64,000 nucleotides of DNA from Kiritimatiellales bacterium (GCA_041656295.1 JBBADV010000003.1:1-64000), one strand, 5' to 3'; counted from the first letter of the stretch, positions 17,248 through 26,797 are shown. A program made the numbers and translations. Notes: a model not told the origin generated them from the sequence alone.

Positions 17248-18408
17248 ATGACCCCATCAATATCCAAAGCTGAATTTCAGGAAAGAATGCAGAAATTTCA
17301 GACAAACATTAAAGCTGCCGGGCTTGATGCCGCACTGGTGCACGGCATCGAATGCGACTGCGCCAATGTCCGATATCTTTCTGAATACTGGCCGACGTTT
17401 GAAGCCGCCGGAGTTTTCGTGCCGGCTGAAGGAACCCCGATTTTGCTGATCGGCCCGGAAAGTGAAGAGTACGCCAGAGAGCGCAGTGTGATTCCCACGA
17501 TTCTGAAAATGGTTCCTTACCGTGAATCCGCGGAGCCGGAATATCCGGGAATGCCGGGAATCGTAGGCTGGACCGATGTGCTGAAAACAGCCGGTATAGG
17601 AGCAATAAAAAAACTCGGGATTGTGAGTTCTGCGATTACTTCAATGCCGGTGATCAATTCCCTGATGGCCGAACTGCCGGACGTGGAAATTATCAAAGCT
17701 GACGATACGCTTCAGTCGCTGCGTTTTATCAAGTCCGAAGCCGAGCTGGCCTGCATGCGCAAAGCTTATGAAATTGGCGAGCTGGCGATTAAAGCAATTT
17801 TAAATGAAATTAAGCCGGGCATGACAGAGCTTCAGGTAATCGGAATCGCTCAGCGCGAAATTTATAGGCACGGCAGTGAATATGAAGGGCATGCGCTCTA
17901 TTGTTTCAGCGGAAAACGTACGAACAGCGGCATCTGCCGTCCAAGTCATAAGGTGATTAATGCCAATGAAATGATCCAGCTTAATATCGGCGCGCGCGTG
18001 GCCGGTTATTCGTCCAGTGTCGGTTTGCCGTTTTCCATTGGCGCGCTTCCGGCGGATCAAAAAGACCTGCTGGAATTCGGCTTGAAGGCGCATAAGAAAA
18101 CGATCGAATTGATGGGTGGCGGACGGCCTGCTGCGGATGTTGTGAAACAGTATGAAGCGTGGGTTGAAGAGCAGGGATACACCAAATTTATGCTGTACGG
18201 TCCGTGCCATTCAATCGGAATGATGGAGGTTGAACGTCCATGGATGGAATCGGTTTCCACATTCAATCTGGTTCCGAATATGACCTTCCAGGTGGATACA
18301 TTTTTCCATACGCCGGATTACGGATTGCGCTGGGAAAACGGCGTTATTATTAAGCCGCAGGGGGTTGAACTGCTTTCGCAGAAATACATGAAAATCGTTG
18401 AACTGTAA
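17248..18408 (+). CDS. M24-family (creatinase-fold) protein lacking metal ligands
   Basis: Pita-bread-fold protein of the Xaa-Pro aminopeptidase/creatinase superfamily, 386 residues, with an N-terminal creatinase domain and a C-terminal catalytic domain. The usual metal-binding residues are largely gone: the first Asp pair reads QLNIGARVAGYSSSVG (Asn and Ser), the first Glu position reads FQVDTFFH (Asp); His in GPCHSIGM and the last Glu in RWENGVII remain. Creatinase also works without metal, so an amidinohydrolase-like or other non-peptidase activity is possible. The ATG at 17248 has a strong agaaggag 6 bases upstream. It lies between a sulfatase and a TIM-barrel gene, 11 bases from the latter, which argues for a job in the glycan pathway. 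Confidence 0.8.
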   Translation: MTPSISKAEFQERMQKFQTNIKAAGLDAALVHGIECDCANVRYLSEYWPTFEAAGVFVPAEGTPILLIGPESEEYARERSVIPTILKMVPYRESAEPEYPGMPGIVGWTDVLKTAGIGAIKKLGIVSSAITSMPVINSLMAELPDVEIIKADDTLQSLRFIKSEAELACMRKAYEIGELAIKAILNEIKPGMTELQVIGIAQREIYRHGSEYEGHALYCFSGKRTNSGICRPSHKVINANEMIQLNIGARVAGYSSSVGLPFSIGALPADQKDLLEFGLKAHKKTIELMGGGRPAADVVKQYEAWVEEQGYTKFMLYGPCHSIGMMEVERPWMESVSTFNLVPNMTFQVDTFFHTPDYGLRWENGVIIKPQGVELLSQKYMKIVEL

Positions 18409-18419
18409 TTCAGGGCGGA

Positions 18420-20189
18420 ATGGGGGCAGGCGTGAGTGAGCTGTTAAAAATCTGGCGCTCGCCGGCAAGTGCATTTGGAAAATTCAGCGACCGGTATGAT
18501 CCGTCCGAGGAAGAAACCTGGAATGTGCTTGACGCGTATACCGATGACGAACTCAAACGCATTGCAGATTCCGGATTTAATGCCATCTGGGTTCATGCGC
18601 TGCTCCATCATATTGTTCAGACGCCCGATTATCCGGAACTGGGGATTGATGCCGCAGAGCACCAGCGGCGGTTGAATGGATTGATTGACCGGGCGGCGCA
18701 GTACGGACTGTCCGTATTTTTATATATGCAGCCGCCGCGCGCGCTGCCGGAAAAACATGAACTGTTCCGGAATCACCCTGAGATTATGGGACAGCGCGAG
18801 TTGGCTCAGGGGTGCGATTACGACGAAACATTCACGGTCTGTTCCATGTGCACCTCTCTGTCGTCAGTTAAAGCATACCTTTACAATTCAGCCGCAGAGC
18901 TGGCACGGCAACTGCCCGGGCTGGGCGGTATTATTCTGATTACGGCATCCGAATTTCCGGCGCATTGCTGGTCGCGGCGCGGAAATACGATTACTGCTTT
19001 TGGCGACCGGGAATACAAAGACATCGAATGCCCGCACTGCCGGCGGCGCGATCCATGTGAGGTTGCCGGTGAAGTGATTCAACTGATGCGCGCAGGAATC
19101 CGCAGTGAAAACAGTGCGATGAAAATCATCGTCTGGAACTGGTCATGGACAATGTATGAAAATCCGCCGTGCCGGAAAATTATTTCCGGATTGCCGCAGG
19201 ATGTCACTCTTCTGGCAGATTTTGAGCGCGGCGGAAAACGTGTAATTCTGGGCAAAGAGCGGGATATTGATGAATATTCGCTCGGTTATGCCGGCCCGTC
19301 TGAACAGTTTATTGAATCCTGGAAACTGGCGGAATCCTGCGGTCTGCAGATTATGGCAAAACTGCAGATCGGCACAACGCATGAACTGGCCACCGTGGCG
19401 AATCTTCCCGTAATCGGTAATGTTTACCAAAAAGCGGTCAAAATTCTGGAGATGAAGCTGGCAGGATTCATGGGAACCTGGAATTTCGGTAATATGATCA
19501 CGGCCAACACGGCGGCATTGAATTTCTTTCTGGATCAAACCGCTCCGGTGGATCAGAACGCCGCGTTGAAAAATTTTGCGGACTATTATTTTCCCGGCGC
19601 GAATGCAGAAAAAATCGTCGCGGCATGGGATCTGTTTGGCGAGGCGATGGCCTCCTATCCATTCTCCATCCCATTCCTTTATGCCGGGCCGGCAAATTTT
19701 GCCTGCATCCTGCCGATGAAGCCGGCGCCGTTAAGCGGAACGCCGGTCGGGCGGTCGTGGCTGCCGGATGAACGCGGCGACGATATGAGTGCGGCGCTGA
19801 GTCCATATTGCATTGAAGAGGTGATCGAAGGTTTTACAGCGCTGGTTGAACGGTGGGATCGTGGAGTGGACATATTGTCCGCCGGGCTAAAAAACATCAA
19901 TTCTGTGCATGCCGGACAGGAGCTGGATAATGCAACCGTGTGCGGCTGTCTATTCGCCAGTACGTTGCATTTTTCGCAGGTCTATGCGTTGCGGAAAAAC
20001 TGGGATGATGCCTCGTTGCCAGAATACCGCCGGATTATTTCCAGTGAGATTGAAAATCTGAAAAAACTGCTGCCGCTGGTCGAAAAAGATTCGCGGTTCG
20101 GATATCATATTGAATCGCACGGATACCAGTTCGATGCACAGCGGATCAAAGCTCAAATTAAAGAATTGACGAAACAGCTAACCGGCTGA
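18420..20189 (+). CDS. Putative TIM-barrel glycoside-hydrolase-like protein
   Basis: A 589-residue protein of no family I can name firmly. The N-terminal half has barrel-like strands (FNAIWVHALLHH, GLSVFLYMQPPR, GIILITASEFPAHCW, KIIVWNWSWTMY) like hexosaminidase- or glucuronidase-type glycoside hydrolases. A Cys-rich loop ECPHCRRRDPC could bind metal. The C-terminal third is helical. No signal peptide, so it is likely cytoplasmic. It starts 11 bases after the M24-like gene. ATG 18420 is used, with a GTG at 18432 as an alternative. The context suggests it acts on a released oligosaccharide. Confidence 0.55.
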   Translation: MGAGVSELLKIWRSPASAFGKFSDRYDPSEEETWNVLDAYTDDELKRIADSGFNAIWVHALLHHIVQTPDYPELGIDAAEHQRRLNGLIDRAAQYGLSVFLYMQPPRALPEKHELFRNHPEIMGQRELAQGCDYDETFTVCSMCTSLSSVKAYLYNSAAELARQLPGLGGIILITASEFPAHCWSRRGNTITAFGDREYKDIECPHCRRRDPCEVAGEVIQLMRAGIRSENSAMKIIVWNWSWTMYENPPCRKIISGLPQDVTLLADFERGGKRVILGKERDIDEYSLGYAGPSEQFIESWKLAESCGLQIMAKLQIGTTHELATVANLPVIGNVYQKAVKILEMKLAGFMGTWNFGNMITANTAALNFFLDQTAPVDQNAALKNFADYYFPGANAEKIVAAWDLFGEAMASYPFSIPFLYAGPANFACILPMKPAPLSGTPVGRSWLPDERGDDMSAALSPYCIEEVIEGFTALVERWDRGVDILSAGLKNINSVHAGQELDNATVCGCLFASTLHFSQVYALRKNWDDASLPEYRRIISSEIENLKKLLPLVEKDSRFGYHIESHGYQFDAQRIKAQIKELTKQLTG

Positions 20190-20230
20190 AATGCGTTTAG
20201 CCGCATAGCGTAATTATAATTGAATGGATG

Positions 20231-20285
20231 AAAAATTAACAGAGGAGGGGAAATGGGTGTGAAACGTATAATGATAAATTTGTTT
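20231..20285 (+). repeat. Duplicated translation-start region, first copy
   Basis: Near-identical to 20317-20371: attaacagagga, a G-rich stretch, gggtgtgaaacgtata and atgataaatttgtt occur in both, 86 bases apart. The second copy is the true start of the large secreted protein gene. The first copy also has a ribosome-binding site and start codon and opens a short frame. Confidence 0.85.
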
Positions 20286-20288
20286 TGA
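20259..20288 (+). CDS. Nine-residue upstream minicistron
   Basis: GTG at 20259 preceded by aggagggg begins MKRIMINLF and stops at TGA 20286-20288. It is a truncated copy of the start of the gene at 20345, made by local duplication of its translation start. The ribosome-binding site is stronger than that of the real gene. Ribosomes could be captured here and either stall or be handed on. Whether it is translated is unknown. Confidence 0.35.
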   Translation: MKRIMINLF

Positions 20289-20344
20289 AATAAGGCACAG
20301 TTACAATTGAAAGAGAAAAAATTAACAGAGGAAAGGGAACGGGT

Positions 20345-23300
20345 GTGAAACGTATAATGATAAATTTGTTGTTTGTTATGTTTATGGTGTTTGTTTCAAA
20401 TCCACCGGCGGCACTATCGGAAGATTTGCTGTTCCATGCCGGATTTGAAGATTCGATTGATGCAAACTTTGCCGGCGGAAGCCGCGCCGGCAGGTACATG
20501 AATGTAAAAGAAAAACCTGTTTTCAGGCCGGGGAAGTCCGACAAGGGAATCAGTGTCGGTCGCGGACAGTCGGCGGTGATCTATCAGGCTGATGGCAATA
20601 TATTTTCGGATGAAGGGAGCCTGACGTTCTGGGTTAAGGCTGATGAAGGCAAAGGCTGGCATAATGTTCGCGGTTCAGGAGGCAACTATGTTTTTTTCCG
20701 TGCACGTGCTGAAAATAAATCGGATCTGCTCATTTATAAATATGATCACAGTGCGACGGTCTGGATGTTTTTAAGGGTGTATGACGATTACGGTTCTGTG
20801 ACAACTCATAATTTGGTTTTCCCGGCATTCAACGAATATGAATGGAACTGCATCGGCATGGTCTGGGAAAAAGAAAACGGTATTGAAGTTTACCTTAACG
20901 GGGTTCCCGTCGCTTCAAACGGCGATTATCAAATGCCGGCTGAGTTGGTGGAGTTTTCTTTCGGGAATCCGTGGGCGGGAGCGGAAGATAACCGGATTCA
21001 AGATGAGTTAAAAATTTACAGTCGTGCATTCAACCGGTTTGAAATGATGGATCTGTACCGGACGGAGGCACAAATTATGCACGCGCAGGTGATCGGTGTA
21101 CCGCCGCTGTCTGAACCGGTTACTGTGGATGGAGTCATTGATTCTGATGAATGGAAAAACAGCGTGCGCTTCCCGCTAACGTATAATGCCAGCCGTGGCG
21201 GGCCGGCTCATCCGTTGACCTGGGTGAACCTTGGATATGATAAGGAATTTCTTTATTTTTCACTGTCCACTCGTATTCCGGATGAAGCACTCGAAGATCC
21301 CGAGAGGATGCTTCTTCGGGGAGCATTGCGCTCAAATGAAACTAAACATGACACGGCAGTAATTTTTGACGACAGTTATGAATTACGCATTGCCGCATTT
21401 GATCCGGCCTCGGATAATACTAAAGATTCTGTTTACCGTTTAGTTGTGAACGGAATCAATACGCATTACGATTACGAGCTGCTTCCGCCAAAAAACCATG
21501 CCAGATTGCAGTGGGATCCAGACTGGGAAACGGCTTCTGTGCTGAGCAGTGATCGCTGGCAGGTGGAGGGGAAAATTCCATTTTCCTCATTTGGAAATAT
21601 GCCTGAAGCCGGCGATGTCTGGGGGATATCTTTTTTCAGAATATGGTGGATGTTAAAAGAAGAGATAAACGGGCTGGTTCCGTGGGGCGAGATACGTTCT
21701 CTTGGATGGCGCGATGCAGTTGACGGAATGGCACGCATGCTTTTTCTTACCGGAAACGACCCGGTTCTGCAGATCGTTTCAATGGACGGATTGACTGTCG
21801 GCGAACCGGATCTGAAATTCACCGTGCGGAATCAAAGTGCTCAGTCAATAGATGCACAATTCAATTTATGTTCCGCTAATGATGAAAAACTGCTTGAACA
21901 GCGCGTGGCGCTTGCCGGCAGTGAGGCGCAGGAAATTTCTTTTTCCGCGCCGGAATTTTATAACTCAGCCGGCGCTGCTGAACTTTCTGTCAGCGTTTCA
22001 GCACCGGATGCAGCTTCCTTATTTAACATGCAGTTTCCGGTAACCCGTGAAGAGGGTGCACGTATTACTTTCAAGTATTATCCTTCATATGAAAAAATCC
22101 GGATAGGTGCGAATATCTCTTCGCTGGGTTCTGCACAGAATGTCAGCGGTGTGTGCGCGCTGAAAAAAAGCACCACGGAAGAGAGCGTCGCTCAATGTGA
22201 AGTTATAATAAAAGGAAGTTTGGCTGTCGCGGAGCTGGATATCCATAATGTTCCGGCAGGACTGTATACAATGGAGCTCCGCTTAAAAAATAATGAGTCA
22301 GGACAGGAACTGACGGAAGAACGGAAATTCGAAAAACAGCCGCTGCCGGACTGGCTGGGTAATACAATCGGCGTTACCGGTGTTCCGGTTCCATGGAGCC
22401 CGGTTGAACTGTCGGAAAACAAGATCAGAATATGGGGTCGGGACTATGTGTTCGGCTCACTGCTCCCGGTAGCGATTGATACACAGGACACACCGTTGTT
22501 AACCGCTCCGGCGTATCTCACCGGTGTTATAAATAAAAAATCAGAGACACTTGCCGCCGGTGAAAACACGGTTTCATCACATACTCCGGAAGAGATCTGT
22601 CTTGCCGGCAGTGCGGCTGGAAACGGCTGGAAATTTTCAAGCCGCAGTACAGTTGAATTCGACGGGTTCTGCTGGACCGTGCTTACACTGGAAGCAATTG
22701 AAGATATTGAAGTTGATCAATTGTCAGTTACATTCCCTCTGGCAAAAGAGGCCATGACGCTGATTAATCCGTCTGATCACTCTCTGATTACAACCGGAAG
22801 GCTGCCGCAAGAAGGCTGGAAAGGCGCCGTCAGACCTCTTTGGCTCGGCGATGAAGATGCCGGCATACATTTTATCTGGGAGCAGGCTGATCAATGGAAA
22901 GGTCCGGTTGACGAGCAGATCCATGTACGGTGTGCCGGTGATAATGTTACGGTTCAAATGAATCTGATTGCTGAGCGGACGGTATATAAAAAAGGATCAA
23001 TTGCCGAGTTTCCGTTTGGATTTCAGGCCACGCCGGTTAAGCCGATCCGTAAGTATCGTGACTGGCGTATTGCTGCAGATCCGGCAACAACTGCAGAAAC
23101 CAATGTGACTTTTGTGCAAATGTGGACGCCGAACTGGTCCGTATCGCCGGACACCGGCGCCACCGCCGGTGCTACGCTGTATCCGATGCCGAAAGATAAT
23201 CTCGCTCCGCTCATCAGACAGCTGCCGGACGGACGGAAGCTTATTCAGATGCCATATAACTCACTGAAAAACACCTGGCCGAAACGGCCGGAATTTGAAC

Positions 23301-24262
23301 TGTTTAAAGATGAATGGCTGTTAACCTGGGATAAACAGATTAATGAAGTGTTTGAAGTTGCCTGTCCGGCTCCGTCCTATCGTGATTATTATATGTATAC
23401 GATGAATCATCTGTTTGAAAAAACAGATGTCCCCGGACTGTATTATGATGTATCATTGCCGAACCACTGCGCGAACCCGATGTGCAAAGAGCATGCGCTT
23501 GACGGGCTGAATTTTAAAGCAACACGGGCTCTGCTGCGGAGGGTGTATTCATTGGCAAAAAGTAAAGATCCTGACAGTATCATCGTTTTTCACTCATCCA
23601 GCTGGTTTCACATGCCGGTATTAAGTTTTGCCGACATGCAAATTGTGGGAGAAAATTTCGCTGCACTGCTGGATCATAAAAATAACCGCGGCTATGAGAA
23701 GACACAGTTAACGTTAGATGCGTTTCGTGCTGCGTACAGGGGCGACAACTTAGGTCATAAAACCGGATTTCTTCCTCAATTCTCCCGTGTGGGGAGTATT
23801 AAATGGGAAGAGTGGAATGAAATAGGTTCAGGGCATGCGGATTACATTATCGGCATGACGCTCCTGCATGACGCCCTGTTATGGGTTGCTTATTTCCCGA
23901 AAGAATTTATGGCCCCGCTATATGATATATTTAATCAAACCGGCTGGGGAAATGACTGGGAATATATTCCGTACTGGACACAGCAGTATACTCAGACACT
24001 TCCGATCGACGATACCGCCGTCAGTTTCTATAAGCGACCGGATGGCAAACAGTATATGGCCGTTGTATTCAACGCAACAGATCAGGAACAAAGCCTGCAG
24101 TTAGAGATAGATCTTGCGGCCATGGGATTGTCTGCCGCAAATACCAGTATTCAGAAAATGCTGCCCGACCATCAGGAAATACCGCTTAAAAAAAGCATTC
24201 AAATCAATATGCCGCAGTATTCTTACCAGGTATATTTATTGACAGATCGTATAGGGGAATAA
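20345..24262 (+). CDS. Large secreted LamG-domain glycan-active protein (GH123-like?)
   Basis: 1305 residues with a clear signal peptide (KRIMINLLFVMFMVFVSNPPAAL). Residues about 30-240 read as a LamG/concanavalin-like domain (GSLTFWVKADEGKGW, GIEVYLNGVPVAS). A middle beta-rich part follows (VTVDGVIDSDEWKNSVRF, a carbohydrate-binding CBM9-like start). From about residue 660 on there is a GH123-N/DUF6067-like pattern (RPLWLGDEDAGIHFIWEQ) and a barrel-like C-terminal part (GLYYDVSLPNHCANPMCKEH). It starts with GTG 20345; the duplicate start region upstream is listed separately. It is the only predicted exported enzyme in this run, so it may make the first cut of the polymer. Exact activity is inferred from weak pattern similarity. 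Confidence 0.6.
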   Translation: MKRIMINLLFVMFMVFVSNPPAALSEDLLFHAGFEDSIDANFAGGSRAGRYMNVKEKPVFRPGKSDKGISVGRGQSAVIYQADGNIFSDEGSLTFWVKADEGKGWHNVRGSGGNYVFFRARAENKSDLLIYKYDHSATVWMFLRVYDDYGSVTTHNLVFPAFNEYEWNCIGMVWEKENGIEVYLNGVPVASNGDYQMPAELVEFSFGNPWAGAEDNRIQDELKIYSRAFNRFEMMDLYRTEAQIMHAQVIGVPPLSEPVTVDGVIDSDEWKNSVRFPLTYNASRGGPAHPLTWVNLGYDKEFLYFSLSTRIPDEALEDPERMLLRGALRSNETKHDTAVIFDDSYELRIAAFDPASDNTKDSVYRLVVNGINTHYDYELLPPKNHARLQWDPDWETASVLSSDRWQVEGKIPFSSFGNMPEAGDVWGISFFRIWWMLKEEINGLVPWGEIRSLGWRDAVDGMARMLFLTGNDPVLQIVSMDGLTVGEPDLKFTVRNQSAQSIDAQFNLCSANDEKLLEQRVALAGSEAQEISFSAPEFYNSAGAAELSVSVSAPDAASLFNMQFPVTREEGARITFKYYPSYEKIRIGANISSLGSAQNVSGVCALKKSTTEESVAQCEVIIKGSLAVAELDIHNVPAGLYTMELRLKNNESGQELTEERKFEKQPLPDWLGNTIGVTGVPVPWSPVELSENKIRIWGRDYVFGSLLPVAIDTQDTPLLTAPAYLTGVINKKSETLAAGENTVSSHTPEEICLAGSAAGNGWKFSSRSTVEFDGFCWTVLTLEAIEDIEVDQLSVTFPLAKEAMTLINPSDHSLITTGRLPQEGWKGAVRPLWLGDEDAGIHFIWEQADQWKGPVDEQIHVRCAGDNVTVQMNLIAERTVYKKGSIAEFPFGFQATPVKPIRKYRDWRIAADPATTAETNVTFVQMWTPNWSVSPDTGATAGATLYPMPKDNLAPLIRQLPDGRKLIQMPYNSLKNTWPKRPEFELFKDEWLLTWDKQINEVFEVACPAPSYRDYYMYTMNHLFEKTDVPGLYYDVSLPNHCANPMCKEHALDGLNFKATRALLRRVYSLAKSKDPDSIIVFHSSSWFHMPVLSFADMQIVGENFAALLDHKNNRGYEKTQLTLDAFRAAYRGDNLGHKTGFLPQFSRVGSIKWEEWNEIGSGHADYIIGMTLLHDALLWVAYFPKEFMAPLYDIFNQTGWGNDWEYIPYWTQQYTQTLPIDDTAVSFYKRPDGKQYMAVVFNATDQEQSLQLEIDLAAMGLSAANTSIQKMLPDHQEIPLKKSIQINMPQYSYQVYLLTDRIGE

Positions 24263-24851
24263 TTTCTCTTGAGCTCAAAAGGTAGATTGTAAAAATACGT
24301 GCCCGGTTGGAGGGGAAGAAATTCCATGCCAGAATGAATCGTTCAAAATAAAAGAAAGGGGCATTCGGGCATGGAACAGACAACCTCATCCGCAAAAAGG
24401 AAAACATTTGAGCCAGATCGAAAGATCTGGCTGCGGATGAATTAATATCCGTCCACCGCAATTTTTTGAATTTTGAAACAGCTGAAAAACAGTTCAATCA
24501 GAAAATAGCGGCATGACTCAAAAAATTCCAGTCAGGCATTTGCTTTTACAATCTGCTATGGGCTGTATTTTATAATATATCCTTTGCTAATAACTTATAT
24601 AAAATACGTTGCCGCTCACGTTGAGATGGAAGAATGATATTTTGCAGTCGCACACGTTTTCAGAATCAGACCCGCCGTATTTGGCAATCTTGCCGTCATC
24701 GGCGCTTTTCACATTCATAAAATTCAGCCTGGCTGACCCGTTTTATGCGGTTGAAGGCAGAACACCAATGAATGAGCTTCTTGATTGCCGCGAACGCGAC
24801 GTTTCGCTGCGTTCATACCAGCTCCGAGAGGAGCTGTGATGAAAACAAGAA
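24263..24851. other. Intergenic region, probably gene remnants
   Basis: No convincing gene. A perfect 9-bp hairpin with a gaaa loop (agccagatc-gaaa-gatctggct) lies at 24411-24432 but has no T run after it. A 76-codon frame at 24609-24839 resembles nothing I know. The rest has lost coding signal. Confidence 0.45.
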
Positions 24852-24869
24852 CCCCGAGTTTCCTCGGGG
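24852..24869 (-). terminator. Rho-independent terminator of the Cys-type sulfatase gene
   Basis: ccccgag-tttc-ctcgggg is a 7-bp GC-rich stem. On the minus strand it is followed by ttcttgttttc, a T-rich tail, 38 bases beyond the sulfatase stop. Confidence 0.7.
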
Positions 24870-24907
24870 GTATCTATGCTGATAACTAAATCCCGTACGT
24901 CATCTTC

Positions 24908-26326
24908 TTAATCACGGTATGTTCCAAAGCGGAAACTTTCGACTTCCGGCTTCCGCCGTTCGCGCAAAATAATTTCTTCCATTTGTGCAACGATGTCTGG
25001 ATGCTGCACGGCAATATCGTTTGATTCAGAGATATCTGTTTTCAGGTTATAAAGCCGGGCCGGCAAATCCGGTTGGTAGAGTATCAATTCTTTTACTAGT
25101 TTCCAGTCACCCATGCGCACGGCGACCTGTCCGCTATACCCGGGGTAGTCCCATAACAGAAAATCGTGTGTTTTCTGCTGCGGCTCTCCGAGCATTTCCG
25201 GCAGAATGCTGATGCCGTCCGCTGCCGGCGGCACACTGACGCCGGTTAATTCGGCAAAAGTCGGCATCAGGTCATACTGAATGCCGACAAAGTCAGAAAC
25301 CGTACCGGCAGAAATTTTTTGCGGCCAGCGCGCAATAAAGGGAATGCGAACACCACCTTCAAAAGTATCTCCTTTCAAGCCGCGCAAGGGCCCGACACTG
25401 TTGAAAAAGGTGTAATCAACCTGCTCGCCTAAAAACGTGGTACCGTTATCTGATGTAAAGATCACAATGGTGTTTTCATCAAGATTCAACTCTTTTAGCT
25501 GTGCGAATATCCGGCCGACCTGCCGGTCCATAAAAGAAATCATTGTGGCATAGCAGGCGCGCGGCGTCGGGTGGGGCTGATAGCTTTGTCCGGTATACGG
25601 TATTTCTTCCCATTTATCTAAATAAGGTTTGATGTATTCTTCCGGAACCTGCAATGCGAGGTGCGGCAGTACCGTAGCATAATAGAGAAAAAACGGTGCG
25701 TTACGTTTTTCGCGAATGAACTGCAGCATTTCATCGGCAATGAGCTGGGGCGCGTATTGTGTGCCGTCAAGCAGTTGAGGTACGCCGTCACGATCCAGAT
25801 ACGCCGGATAAAGATTGTGTGCATGCGCTTGGCAGCTGTATCCGTAAAACCGGTCAAAGCCCTGTTTTAGCGGGTCGCCGGAAGTGCCGGCGACACCAAG
25901 CCCCCATTTACCGAAACAGGCCGTGGCATAACCGGCGTCTTTCAGCATTTCTGCAATGGTAATGTCATCTGCCGGCATCGGCAGTTGACCGGGATAAAGT
26001 AAAGCACCGTTGGCCAGCCGTCTTTCCGGCATATCCATTTTTTTATTGTTGCGAATATACGAATGACCAGCGTGTTTCCCGGTGAGCAGCATATAGCGCG
26101 CCGGCGCACAAACCGGTGCGCTGCTGTAAAACTGAGTGAACCGCATTCCTTCCGCCGCCATTGCATCAAGGTGAGGCGTTTTGATTTTCTGCTGGCCGTA
26201 GCAGCCGAGTTCGCCCCAACCGAGATCATCAGCGAGGATCAGGATAATATTCGGAAGCTGCACATTTTCCGCACCGGCAGAAACAGCGGTAGCGGCAATT
26301 AGAGAAGACGATATAATGCTGTTCAT
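24908..26326 (-). CDS. Secreted S1 sulfatase, Cys-type
   Basis: 472 residues with an N-terminal signal peptide (IISSSLIAATAVSAGAE), so it acts in the periplasm or outside. The metal-binding start is IILILADDLGWGELGCYG, and the formylglycine motif is Cys-Ala-Pro-Ala-Arg with Cys at about residue 73, then YMLLTGKHAGHS. The later metal motif is FTSDNGTTF, and the C-terminal part shows the usual GDWKLVKE and LYNLKTD segments. Arylsulfatase-A-like members remove sulfate from glycans. The ATG follows aaggaaag. It is read opposite to its neighbours and has its own terminator. Together with the Ser-type sulfatase it implies a sulfated substrate handled both outside and inside the cell. Confidence 0.92.
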   Translation of the reverse strand: MNSIISSSLIAATAVSAGAENVQLPNIILILADDLGWGELGCYGQQKIKTPHLDAMAAEGMRFTQFYSSAPVCAPARYMLLTGKHAGHSYIRNNKKMDMPERRLANGALLYPGQLPMPADDITIAEMLKDAGYATACFGKWGLGVAGTSGDPLKQGFDRFYGYSCQAHAHNLYPAYLDRDGVPQLLDGTQYAPQLIADEMLQFIREKRNAPFFLYYATVLPHLALQVPEEYIKPYLDKWEEIPYTGQSYQPHPTPRACYATMISFMDRQVGRIFAQLKELNLDENTIVIFTSDNGTTFLGEQVDYTFFNSVGPLRGLKGDTFEGGVRIPFIARWPQKISAGTVSDFVGIQYDLMPTFAELTGVSVPPAADGISILPEMLGEPQQKTHDFLLWDYPGYSGQVAVRMGDWKLVKELILYQPDLPARLYNLKTDISESNDIAVQHPDIVAQMEEIILRERRKPEVESFRFGTYRD

Positions 26327-26797
26327 TTTATACTTTCCTTATTTTTAACATTTTTAAAGTGATCGTAGATTGTTTGGATAGCGAAATGTCATATTTTGTT
26401 TTATACTGTATTTCTAGCCATAAAAGCAATTCGAATTTCATTTTTATTAATATTTATGCTAAAAATAAGGCATGAAAAAAAGTAAAAAATTTACTTTTCA
26501 ATGAATAAATTTTATATATCATATAGCATGTTAAAAGAAAAGGTGGTGAAAGCTTAATTTATGAATTTCGAGTGAAGAATAGTCTGTTTTCTTGGGATGT
26601 ATAGTGTACAAGTATTAATTGACAGACAGACGACAGGAGAACAGTTTTTAGACATGGCGAATCCAAGGAAAATACGAAATCCACGATTTCTGATTCACGA
26701 GAGGGAGTGTAAGCTATTAATTCGGGATAGCAACCAAGGCATAAAATCAAGCACAGAATAAACGAATGGTTCAATCACAAAAAAATGGAGGTATAAA
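26327..26797. other. Intergenic region between divergent secreted-protein genes
   Basis: AT-rich, with promoter regions expected for both flanking genes. A 35-codon frame (26654-26761, MANPRKIRNPRF) lacks a well-spaced ribosome-binding site and is probably chance. I see nothing else. Confidence 0.4.

Noticed and set aside
24411..24432. 9-bp hairpin with gaaa loop as a terminator
   Set aside because: No T run follows on either strand and it is about 150 bases from the gene end.
24609..24839. 76-codon frame after the large secreted protein
   Set aside because: No recognisable family, no good start signal; more likely decayed sequence.
26654..26761. 35-codon frame upstream of the PEP-CTERM gene
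   Set aside because: The possible ribosome-binding site is too far from the ATG and the product is not distinctive.
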